Below, piece by piece: positions 47,317 to 56,156 of a DNA stretch of 64,000 bases. Source of the DNA: Brevipalpus yothersi (taxonomy: Eukaryota; Arthropoda; Arachnida; Trombidiformes; Tenuipalpidae); NCBI GenBank assembly GCA_003956705.1, contig QZCP01000016.1:80992-144991 (forward strand), in the 5' to 3' direction. The position numbers were made by a program, and so were the translations under genes. The notes beneath the pieces were generated by a model. The model had not been told where the DNA came from. It saw only the letters and a program-made list of their open reading frames with translations, and made no database searches. The number at the start of each line of letters is the position of its first letter. The first letter of the stretch is position 1.

Positions 47317-48561
47317 ATGTCAGAAGATGGTTCTAATGCTGATAAAGCTTCAAAATTACTGAAAAGAATGGAATTAAACGTTATGTGGCTTGTTATTTTC
47401 CCAAGTTTTTCTACTGATGATCCTGAAAACAGTGATTTGAAGTGGAAACAGAGGTTTCACCTCTCCTGCTTGATATTATCAGTAACTGAGGGTTTTCGAT
47501 GCCTTATATTAGCTTTCACATCACCTAATGGAAAATTAGCTTATTACTCAGCTGATTTTGGTCCAGCATTCGGTGCTGCTCGTGATTTCTTCTGGCTCAT
47601 GGGTGCAAATTATGTGTTCGCTGGAGCAGCAGGTATTTATCATTCTTATAAGCACCATTATTTGGGTAAAACAGAGTGGACCGAATTTTTTTGGACTTTA
47701 GTTGAAAAACCTCGACGCGAGCCAAATGCAGAATTGGGAACGCTCCATGAGTTTGGATCAGAGAGGCTTAAAAAACTGAGAAAAATGGTTCGTTTAACAC
47801 TCAGATATGGAGTTGTATTCTCTTTGACATCTGGTTTTTTCTACGAATGTATACATTTGGTTACGCTCAGCACCTTCCGACCTTATTCGTACATATTCAC
47901 TTGGAGTGTTCATCAGATGATCCAATGCTTTATTGTCGCCTATTGTCTTACTGCTATTACTGCAGTAAGCCAAATTCTGAAATTCGAAATAACCTTTCTC
48001 CTTGTTTGGAGGATTAATCAGCTACGTGAAAAAATGAAGCAATTCCAAGGAGAATGCGTTCAAAGACATTCTTCTAAAGACAAGCTACTCGGTGAATTTA
48101 TGAGAGAATACGTTGAGAATCGACAGAAAATAATCAACCAAAATGAATTCTGGAAGTATATGGGAGGTTATGCACTTATATTCATATGTACTGGGTTATT
48201 GTTCAATCTTCACTTACAGTTTTTTGTCCCTGCCCATTTATATGTCAAATTAGCACTATTATTTTGGGGCTTTCAGGCATTGGCTATCACCATAATTGTA
48301 CAATTTCTTTCAGCAAATTGGCTTCGCAATTCCATGAGAAAACTTCATCCTTCTTTTCAATGGGTTTTACAGAGGACAAAATCTATTAATATAAAGCTAA
48401 AGATTGAAAATATCTCTGAAGACATTGCAGTTGTTGAGCCATTCACATGTTTGGATATGTTTTCGTACACTTCTCAAAATTTATTACTCCTATTGGTAGA
48501 ACTTTCGATGCAATTCATGCTCCTGATTGCTCTTTATTCCAATCGAAGAGAGAGAATATGA
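47317..48561 (+). CDS. Gustatory-receptor-like seven-helix protein 5 (W type)
   Basis: Intronless, 414 aa, clearly the sister of receptor 2 (same length, EKPRREPNAELG loop, LVTLSTFRPYSYIFTWSVHQ). Helix 4 to 5 reads ILKFEITFLLVWRINQLREKM, and the loop motif is QKIINQNEFWKYMGGYALIF. C-terminus LYSNRRERI instead of NRKDRL. No disrupting mutation seen. Predicted multipass membrane chemoreceptor. Confidence 0.75.
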   Translation: MSEDGSNADKASKLLKRMELNVMWLVIFPSFSTDDPENSDLKWKQRFHLSCLILSVTEGFRCLILAFTSPNGKLAYYSADFGPAFGAARDFFWLMGANYVFAGAAGIYHSYKHHYLGKTEWTEFFWTLVEKPRREPNAELGTLHEFGSERLKKLRKMVRLTLRYGVVFSLTSGFFYECIHLVTLSTFRPYSYIFTWSVHQMIQCFIVAYCLTAITAVSQILKFEITFLLVWRINQLREKMKQFQGECVQRHSSKDKLLGEFMREYVENRQKIINQNEFWKYMGGYALIFICTGLLFNLHLQFFVPAHLYVKLALLFWGFQALAITIIVQFLSANWLRNSMRKLHPSFQWVLQRTKSINIKLKIENISEDIAVVEPFTCLDMFSYTSQNLLLLLVELSMQFMLLIALYSNRRERI

Positions 48562-48899
48562 AATTTTAGACAAATTCCCGATAGACACTAATGGATACAT
48601 GTATGCCCCACTTCAAACCAGTATAAAGTTCGAACACGTCTTTGCATGAAGGGGATCGAAGAAGTATCTCATCAATCTGCATAATTGTATGCAAGAATGA
48701 AAGATATTCTGACCCATAAAAACCTGTCAAATATTTCTCAATGCTCTTCATCAAAAGATTTCCACCAGAGCAATCGTTCTGATAAGTGGAGATGCTCCTT
48801 TGAGCAGTTTAATTCGTTAAATAGAAATTATTTGTGAAAATTTTGACTGGTTGTTCCAACAGTTATCAAGAAAACAGCCTGAATAAAGTTACCACATGC
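48562..48899. other. Receptor 3' region with CRAL-TRIO 3' UTR remnant
   Basis: After receptor 5, the stretch 48836-48893 (TTATCAAGAAAACAGCCTGA region) resembles the CRAL-TRIO 3' UTR copies at 41640 and 45430, so this unit once carried that fragment as well. Nothing else recognised. Confidence 0.5.
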
Positions 48900-49805
48900 C
48901 TAGATTTATTTTCACCATCAATTTGAAACTCAAGTTTGGGAATCTTCTAGGGGATGTTGCAGAAATCGAATTTCCTCGCGTTGATAAGAATTCTTTTTGA
49001 GACTATCATCATGAGCCTGAAAAAGGCCCCATTCATTGTCACAGAAGAATTGGAATTCTTCCGAGAGCATATCTTAAAGGAATTTCGAAAAGCATTATTC
49101 GACAGGAAATTTTGGAGAAATTCAATGGATAATATGCTCAAGGATGCTTTTCAAAGAATGGATTCCTGAAAGAATATATTGAAAATTGACAAAAAATAAT
49201 CAACCAGAATGAATTCTGGAAAAATGTGGGCTATGAAATGTAGTATTCATATTCATTGGGTTATTGTTGGATCTTCACTTACAATTTTTTGTTCCTGTCT
49301 ATTTATATATCAAATTAGGTCTACTATTCTATGGCTTTCAGGTATTGGTTATCATCATAATTATACAATTTTCTCCACCAATTAGCTTCGTAATGCTTTG
49401 AGGCAGCTTTACCCTGGTTTTCAAAGGTCCTCATAGGACGAAATCCATTACTCCGGTGCTAAAGATGGAGAATATCTTATAAGATGCTGCAATTATTGAA
49501 CCATACACTTGTTTAGATATGTTCTCTGTTACTTCTCAAAGCTTACTACTTCTATTAGTCGAGCTATCGATGCAATTTATGCTGCTGGTTGCTCTTTATT
49601 CGAATCGAATCAGGACACTTTGAGATTTTCGATGGAGTATAACATGCTTCTCTTCAAAACGGTTGTCGAAAAGACACTAGGAATGAAGTGTCCACTTACC
49701 AAAATTGATTAACATTCAATTTTGGTCCTTATCTTCATGCTAGAATTGTCCATTCAACTGACGGTGTTAGTTGCCTTTCACTCGAGACGATAGCAAAATA
49801 TAGAA
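48900..49805 (+). pseudogene. Gustatory-receptor-like pseudogene pieces (C-terminal half)
   Basis: Three receptor relics in a row: a short C-terminal fragment at about 48915-48975; a decayed C-terminal half at about 49135-49622 (KIINQNEFWKNVG, LQFFVPVYLYIKLGLLFYG, then LLLLLVELSMQFMLLVALYS with frame changes and a stop); and another C-terminal tail at about 49690-49805. The N-terminal half is absent. Confidence 0.8.
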
Positions 49806-50361
49806 TGAAATCTACGAATTAGAAGAAAATTATACCACAACTGATTGAGAAGAACGTTTTTTCCATAAATACTAATCACATGTTTTATGTATAACTTTAT
49901 AATGAAGAATCACATCCATCTCTCAGAATACTTCAAGACAATTGGTGTTGTTGCTCTTCTCTAATTGGAGGGCTCATAGGAACTTTCAACGATTTCATAT
50001 CGAAATCAACTACTTCTCAAAGTTGTTGTTCATATAAGCAAAATCAGATAAAAAGTTTGTATCAACAAATAGAAATCGAAATTTTTCATGCGATTCAAAT
50101 CCTTGTATCATTTTGCGTGCAGAGAAGCTCCTTTGAGACCAGAGTTTATCATCAAATGTTTCAAAAAGTTCTCTTTTATTGTCCTGAGAGACTGTGAATC
50201 CTTTCGGAGCCTTTTTTATATGAATTTTGTAAATCATGGTCCAAAATAACTCAAAACCAATATCTCGATTTTTGTATAAATGAATATCATATGAATCGAA
50301 TATGGCATTTCTTCATCACGATTCCAGCATAAAATTGGATGAAGTTCTGGTTTCTGAAAAG

Positions 50362-51603
50362 ATGTCCGAAGATGGTATTAGCTCTCACGAGCCTTCAAAA
50401 TTGCTAAAGGAAATGGAATCAAACGTCATGTGGCTCGTAATTTTCCCAAGTTTTTCTACTTATGATCCTGGGAATAGTAAACTCAAGTGGAAACAAAGAT
50501 TTTATCTCTCCTGCTCGACACTATGCCTACTTGAAGGTATTCAATGTTTTGTGTTAATCTTTACATCTCCTGATAGTGAATTGGTTCATTATTTTTCTGA
50601 TTTTGCTCCAGCATTCGGTGCTGCTCGTGATTTTTTCTTGCTCATGGGTGCAAGTTATATGTTTGCAGGTGCAACAGGTATTTATCATTCTTATAAGTAT
50701 CACTATTCGGGTAAAAGAGTATGGACAGAATTTTTTTGGACTCTACTTAAAAAATCACATGAACTTGATGCAGAATCGGAAACGCTCCACGAGCTTGGAT
50801 CAAAGAGGCTTAACAAACTGAGAAAAATGGTCCGTCTAACACTCAAATATGGAATTATATTTTCTTTGGCATCTGGTTTTCTCTACGAATGCATGCATTT
50901 GGGTACGTTCAGCACTTCCCGACCTTATTCATACATATTCACAAAGACTGTTCATCAGATGATCCTGAGATTCATTGTTACTTATTGTGCTACTGGTGTA
51001 ACCATTGTGGGTCAAGTTTTGAAATCCGAGATAACCTATCTTCTCGTTTGGAAGATTGAAAAGCTGCATGAAAAATTGGAGACACTTGGTGGGACACATG
51101 CTCGAGGATGTTTCTCTGAGGATGAATTAATCGCTGGAATTCTGAAAGAATATATTGAAAATCGACAGAAAATAATCAACCAAAATGAATTCTGGAAAAA
51201 CGTTGAAGGCTATGGGCTCTTATTCATATGTATTGGTTTTTTGTTCAATCTTCACTTGCAATTTTTTGTTCCTACCCATTTATATGTGAAATCAGCACTA
51301 ATGTTTTGGGGCTTGGAGGGATTGGTCATCTTCATCATTGTACAATTTCTTTCCGCCAATTGGCTTCGTAATTCCATGAGACAACTTCATCCATCATTTC
51401 AACTAGCCTCACAAAGTACGAAATCCATTACTTTGAAACTAAAGATCGAAAATATCTCAGAAGACGTTGCCGTTTTTGAACCATTCACTTGTTTAGATGT
51501 GTTTTCGTACACTTCTCAAAACTTACTACTTATATTAGTTGAGATTGCCATGCAGTTCATGCTGCTAATTGCTCTCTATTCGAATCGAAAAGATAAACTA
51601 TGA
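50362..51603 (+). CDS. Gustatory-receptor-like seven-helix protein 6 (K type)
   Basis: Intronless, 413 aa from the ATG at 50362 (MSEDGISSHEPSK), the position aligned with all other copies. The frame stays open 20 codons further to an ATG at 50302, but that stretch is the shared 5' flank read in frame, so the shorter start is preferred. K-type core: FTKTVHQMILRF, VLKSEITYLLVWKIEKLHEK. Helix 6 is LMFWGLEGLVIFIIVQF, again partly W-like. Ends YSNRKDKL. No defects seen. Confidence 0.75.
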   Translation: MSEDGISSHEPSKLLKEMESNVMWLVIFPSFSTYDPGNSKLKWKQRFYLSCSTLCLLEGIQCFVLIFTSPDSELVHYFSDFAPAFGAARDFFLLMGASYMFAGATGIYHSYKYHYSGKRVWTEFFWTLLKKSHELDAESETLHELGSKRLNKLRKMVRLTLKYGIIFSLASGFLYECMHLGTFSTSRPYSYIFTKTVHQMILRFIVTYCATGVTIVGQVLKSEITYLLVWKIEKLHEKLETLGGTHARGCFSEDELIAGILKEYIENRQKIINQNEFWKNVEGYGLLFICIGFLFNLHLQFFVPTHLYVKSALMFWGLEGLVIFIIVQFLSANWLRNSMRQLHPSFQLASQSTKSITLKLKIENISEDVAVFEPFTCLDVFSYTSQNLLLILVEIAMQFMLLIALYSNRKDKL

Positions 51604-51718
51604 AATTTTCACCTCGAGAATATCAACATCATAAATATACAAGGATGGCCAGGAAATTTGAATCATGACCCGAATACATGCATATTGTTCCTCGAAACGC
51701 AACTGATCGAACTTTATT

Positions 51719-52262
51719 ATGAACATCTCCCGTAGACAACTAGCGTCCCCAAAAATGACTACTCATTTCGATGATCGTAAATCCATCAATTTGAAATTGA
51801 AGTTTGAAAATATTCTAAATGACGTTGCAGAGATTAAGCTTCTTAAATGGGTAGATTTATTTCAATTTACCTCTGATCTTTTTCTTATCTTCACCAAAAG
51901 GTCGCTCACTGCACTTGCTACGTTCGCTGGTTCGCTTCTATTTCTGAGCTCGAGTTCAAGCTCGTTATTCAATTTTTCACAATGCCCTGACAAAAATCCG
52001 AAAATTGTCACCCTAATTCAAAACTTTGATTCCGAAAAGTTCTGACGCTCGCAGCTCCCCATGATGCCATAGAGGCCAATGTATTTGGATTTGGTTGAGC
52101 AAAGCGTGCTCAGGCCAGTGTGTGTCGTGTGACATCACTACTACGCTGTACGCTTTTCCGATAAAACTTTCTCATACAAGAAGGAAGATAATGGAATTAT
52201 CTACGAAACTGGTGCCGTTAGCTGCTCTTGACTCGAGAAGATAGAAAAAATAAAATGAAACC
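51719..52262 (+). pseudogene. Gustatory-receptor-like C-terminal fragment split by an insertion
   Basis: From about 51770 the reading SINLKLKFENILNDVAEIKLL matches the C-terminal relics at 37600 and 46730. At about 51889 the similarity stops and resumes at about 52176 (TGGTGCCGTTAGCTGCTCTT, then AAAATAAAATGAAACC). Between them lies about 287 bases of unrelated, less AT-rich DNA. Confidence 0.7.
51889..52175. mobile_element. Putative short insertion (nonautonomous element?)
   Basis: Sequence inserted into a receptor relic, recognised because the relic at 46730-46890 lacks it. The flanks carry TTTCTTAT (51881-51888) and TTTCTCAT (52168-52175), a possible 8-base target duplication with one mismatch. 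It is more GC-rich than its surroundings. No terminal inverted repeats or coding capacity were seen, so the class is unknown. Confidence 0.35.
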
Positions 52263-52799
52263 TACAATTAATGAAAAACTATAACATACCTGATTAAAAC
52301 AAAAATTTCCTAATGAATACTCGAATCTTGATAGTTCCTTATGATTTTTATGCTTTATGAAATTCTGTGATATTCATCTTCCAGAACACTTTAGCAACAT
52401 TTGCTGTTGTTACTTTTTTCTGATTCATTAATTTCTGAAAGCGAATTCATGAAATACTTCAACGAATACGGTTTTCGAAATCAATCTCTTAGCAAGACAG
52501 TTATAGATACGAGCAAAATCAGGCAAGAATTTTGCATCAAAAATAGAAAATCAAAATTTTTCATCTGTTTTTTTAAATCCTTATATCATTAGTTCTCTTG
52601 CGTGCAGTGAGACTTCGAGAAAGTTCTCATTTAGGATCCTGGAAGATAATGAATATTTTTGGGGGCTTTTTTATTAAAAAACAGAAACATTGTTCAAGAA
52701 AAACAAAAAAACCAATATCTCGATTCCTGTGGAAATGAATAAGTTATCTATCTATCAAGATTCCAGCATAGAGCAAGATGAGTATCCCATTCTTGAAAG
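52263..52799. other. Shared upstream region of receptor 7
   Basis: Matches the upstream flank of receptors 1 and of the pseudogene at 46089 (ATGAATATTTTTGGGGGCTT near 52651, CCAATATCTCGATTC near 52712). Presumed 5' regulatory region. Confidence 0.6.
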
Positions 52800-54038
52800 A
52801 TGTTCAAATATAGTTCTGATGCTGATGATAAATTACTGAAGGAAATGGAATTAAACGTTATGCGGCTTGTTATTTTTCCATGTTTTTCTGCTTATGATCC
52901 TGGAAATAGTGACTTGAAGTGGAAACAGAAGTTTTACCTCTTCTGCTTGACATTATTTGTACTCCAAGTTTTTCGATGCCTCTTGTTAGCTTTCACATCA
53001 CCTGATAGTAAATTAGTTTATTATTTAGCTGATTTCTGTCCAGCATTTGGTGTGGCTCGTGACTTTTTCTTGCTCTTGGCCGCAAATTATGTGTTCGCTG
53101 GTGCAGCAGGTATTTATCATACTTACAAGCTTCATTATTTAGGTAGAACAGAGTGGACCGAATTTTTTTGGACTTTAGTTGAAAAACCTCGACCCGAACC
53201 AAATGCAGAATTGGAAACGCTCCATGAGTTTGGATCAGAGAGGCTCAACAAACTGAGAAAAATGGTCCGTTTAACACTCAGATATGGAGTTGTATTTTCT
53301 TTGACAGCTGGTTTTTTCTACGAATGTATACATTTGGGTACGTTCAGTACTTACCGACCTTATTCATACATATTCACTTGGAGTGTTCCTCAGATGATCC
53401 AATGCTTTATTGTCGCTTATTGTCATACTGGTATCACCGCAGTGAGTCAAATTCTGAAATTCGAAATAACCTTTCTTCTTGTTTGGAGAATTGATGAGCT
53501 ACGCGAAAAAATGAAGAAATTTCAGAGAGAATGTGTTCAGAGACATTTTTCTAATGATAAGCTACTGGATGCATTCATGAGAGAATACGTTGAAAACCGA
53601 CAGAAAACAATCAACCAAAATGAATTCTGGAAAAACGTAGGAGGCTATGCGCTTATATTCACATGTATTGGATTATTGTTCAATCTTCACTTACAGTTTT
53701 TTGTCCCTGCCCATTTGTATGTCAAATTGGGACTTTTGTTTTGGAGCTTTCAGGCATTGGTTGTCACCATATTTGTACAATTTCTTTCCGCGAATTGGCT
53801 TCGTAATTCCATGAGACGACTCCATCCATCTTTCCAGCGAGCTTCACAAAGTACGAAATCCATCACTTTGAAACTAAAGATCGAAAATATCTCAGAAGAC
53901 GTTGCCGTTTTCAAACCATTCACTTGTTTAGATATTCTTACATATACCTCTCAAAATTTAATACTTCTGTTAATTGAGCTAGCAATGCAATTTATGCTGC
54001 TGATTGCTGTCTATTCGAATCGAAAAGATAGACTATGA
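52800..54038 (+). CDS. Gustatory-receptor-like seven-helix protein 7 (W type, mosaic)
   Basis: Intronless, 412 aa (two codons fewer at the N-terminus: MFKYSSDADDKLLKEME). The first three quarters are W type (FTWSVPQMIQCF, ILKFEITFLLVWRIDELREKM, LVEKPRPEPNAE as in receptor 5). The last about 75 residues (SITLKLKIENISEDVAVF, CLDILTYTSQNL, YSNRKDRL) match K-type copies, especially the pseudogene at 42281, so this is a likely gene-conversion mosaic. In helix 4 the usual VHQM is VPQM, a Pro in place of the otherwise invariant His. Last receptor of the array, tail to tail with the CRAL-TRIO gene 0.4 kb away. Confidence 0.75.
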   Translation: MFKYSSDADDKLLKEMELNVMRLVIFPCFSAYDPGNSDLKWKQKFYLFCLTLFVLQVFRCLLLAFTSPDSKLVYYLADFCPAFGVARDFFLLLAANYVFAGAAGIYHTYKLHYLGRTEWTEFFWTLVEKPRPEPNAELETLHEFGSERLNKLRKMVRLTLRYGVVFSLTAGFFYECIHLGTFSTYRPYSYIFTWSVPQMIQCFIVAYCHTGITAVSQILKFEITFLLVWRIDELREKMKKFQRECVQRHFSNDKLLDAFMREYVENRQKTINQNEFWKNVGGYALIFTCIGLLFNLHLQFFVPAHLYVKLGLLFWSFQALVVTIFVQFLSANWLRNSMRRLHPSFQRASQSTKSITLKLKIENISEDVAVFKPFTCLDILTYTSQNLILLLIELAMQFMLLIAVYSNRKDRL

Positions 54039-54440
54039 AGGACTTCTGCTCATGGATTTCGACATTGGTTTCTCGGCAACAGTTATGCGTTGAGATACAA
54101 CTTCATGCTATGAATATCGAAAAAAGGTTCTTCATGACTCCATATTGCATTGATCGGAGGAAAATAGTTCAATTTGGAACAGATAAAATTATCCTATATT
54201 CCTGATTGCTTTTTATCTGGTTCTCGAAAAGCGATCATTCAAAATTGTGAGAATTCTTTTTTGATCATAAATCATGCCGGTAAATGGAAAAAATTCGTAA
54301 AATTTTCGTTCAACGTTTGTTTTAATAGCAGTCTTGATTCATTGTTCAAATAATCATCAAGAAACACTATGAATAAACTATTTTATCACAAATTAATGAT
54401 CTATACATTATATGTACATATTTATAAATATTTTGATAGC
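54039..54440. other. Receptor 3' flank and CRAL-TRIO 3' UTR
   Basis: Converging 3' ends: receptor-type 3' flank to about 54240, then the 3' UTR of the minus-strand CRAL-TRIO gene, the source of the array fragments at 41560 and 45370. Confidence 0.65.
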
Positions 54441-55274
54441 TCATTTCTTGGATTTTTTGTTTTGGAACTGGCTCCAAACACTCATGAGAATGCTTTGACT
54501 ATGATCCAAAACTTTTTTGTAGTCTTCGAAGGTGTATTTTTCATCATTGGTACCACCGAACTTTGATGGGATGGATGAGGGTGGGCAACACTCATGTAAA
54601 CCTTTCATATCATTTCCATGAAATATTACTCTTTGACGAATCTTTTTACTGGTGAAAGGTCGAAAGAGATTATACACAAAAGTCGCCAGTGGATGTTCAA
54701 AAGCGACATGAATTTTTTGAACTTTCACCGGGAGAGCAGTTTCCACGAGTTCACCCAAATACTGAAGATTGGATCGACCAAATGACCAGAGTTGATATAA
54801 GTTACCCTTGGAGGCATCTATCAGCAAATGTATTCCATTTCGCTGCATTTCTTCGTCGAAAGCGGTTCCTAGAACTGCCATCTGAAATATTTCTTGAGGA
54901 GATGCGATTTTGGCATTAAAATTGCCAGGACGAATAACAAGAATTCCTCCTCCATCGGCATTCTTCTCTGTACACAATTGAATGATATCGGATTCAACAG
55001 CTTTATCAAGATCCTCATTCCATTGGAAGATTTCTGGACGTTGTTTCATCTTCTTCACATAAGCTTTCAGTCTCTTGAGAGCTTTCTTGGCTGATCCTCG
55101 GCAACGAATGAACATCATCAAGAATTCTTCGTGGAAAGTGTAAGCATTCAGTTCAGGATCACTTTCAATAAGCTCATGGAGAAGATCGAGTTCGCTTGAA
55201 TCTTGGACACTGTGATTTGATTCACTATCGTAATCACAAAGCGATTTTGAAGGCATTTTGAGGCAATATGTCAC
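54441..55274 (-). CDS. CRAL-TRIO domain lipid-transfer protein
   Basis: Intronless, 277 aa. An N-terminal acidic segment precedes a CRAL-TRIO N-type helical part (ELNAYTFHEEFLMMFIRCRG, with SAKKALKRLKAYVKKM). The lipid-binding fold follows: GGGILVIRPGNFN, HLLIDASKGNLYQLWSFG, KVQKIHVAFEHPLATFVYNL, FRPFTSKKIRQRVIFHGND. The end SKFGGTNDEKYTFEDYKKVL matches the PxEYGG-type C-terminus of the alpha-tocopherol-transfer/CRALBP family. These are soluble carriers of small hydrophobic ligands such as tocopherol or retinoids. The start may be 55274 or the Met six codons later (MPSKSL). It borders the receptor array, and its 3' end is present in broken copies inside it. Confidence 0.88.
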   Translation of the reverse strand: MTYCLKMPSKSLCDYDSESNHSVQDSSELDLLHELIESDPELNAYTFHEEFLMMFIRCRGSAKKALKRLKAYVKKMKQRPEIFQWNEDLDKAVESDIIQLCTEKNADGGGILVIRPGNFNAKIASPQEIFQMAVLGTAFDEEMQRNGIHLLIDASKGNLYQLWSFGRSNLQYLGELVETALPVKVQKIHVAFEHPLATFVYNLFRPFTSKKIRQRVIFHGNDMKGLHECCPPSSIPSKFGGTNDEKYTFEDYKKVLDHSQSILMSVWSQFQNKKSKK

Positions 55275-56156
55275 TTGTCAAAGGTATGAACAAAAGGTAA
55301 ATAAACTAAAATTGATGTAATAGTTGAAAACTTTAGCTATAGCTATAAATGTTATCGTTAAATGTTCTTATTTTCATCAAGTTACTTGTGAGAGAAACTT
55401 TTCGCTTATGATTCGATTTGAGAGCAAGACTCTTCTTTTAAATAAGATTTCTCCCAAACACAATATCAGGTTTGACAACCCAACTCGCTCCCAGTCACAA
55501 CACACTGGTGACCAGTGGAATTCCACCGGAGAAAAGTTTTCATAATATCGACTAGCATCAGGTGTAATTCAGCAGCAAGTAGTTTTGATGACGCGCGGAG
55601 AAAAACACTTGCATAATCGCAATTGAAAACAGCCTACAGACTTGGGACCGGTTCACACAATACCAGGAGTAGAGAAAAAATTTAAGGGAGCATTCAAGTG
55701 GGAAAACCATAAAAGACGCAAGAAAACACTTTCTATCTTGATAACAGAGGGGTATCAGAATTACAAAATTTCCAACATTATTTTCCATTAGCCATTTAAC
55801 TAGCTATATCATGGTGATTTTCTGTTCACTATCGATAATGAGATGATAGTTGATGTGTTTGTGAGGGAACCCGATGAGTAATCGATTCGCACTTTAAGGA
55901 AGTGGTGGAGCATCACTTGATAGATTTGCCTCGTGAAAACAAAGGAGAATAGATTCGAATATTTTCCATTCAAGAGTTGAAAATTCTTGGTGAAAAGTTG
56001 ACAATGAAGCGTAGATGATGAGCCTCATATCCTCAGGAAGTTTTTTTTCATTGGGAGCGTCTTAGATGGGTGATCAATGGTGCCAAGGTTGAAGAGTAGG
56101 AAATTAATTTAAATCCTCTTCCTGATTTCCTGATGAATGATTAGATCCAGAAGCTT
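55275..56156. other. Intergenic region between CRAL-TRIO and CDK5RAP1
   Basis: About 0.9 kb; promoter side of the CRAL-TRIO gene (left) and 3' flank of CDK5RAP1 (right). No coding signal recognised. Confidence 0.5.

Noticed and set aside
50302..50361. Upstream in-frame start giving receptor 6 a 433-residue form
   Set aside because: The extra 20 codons are the shared 5' flank that is out of frame or has stops in other copies; the aligned start is 50362.
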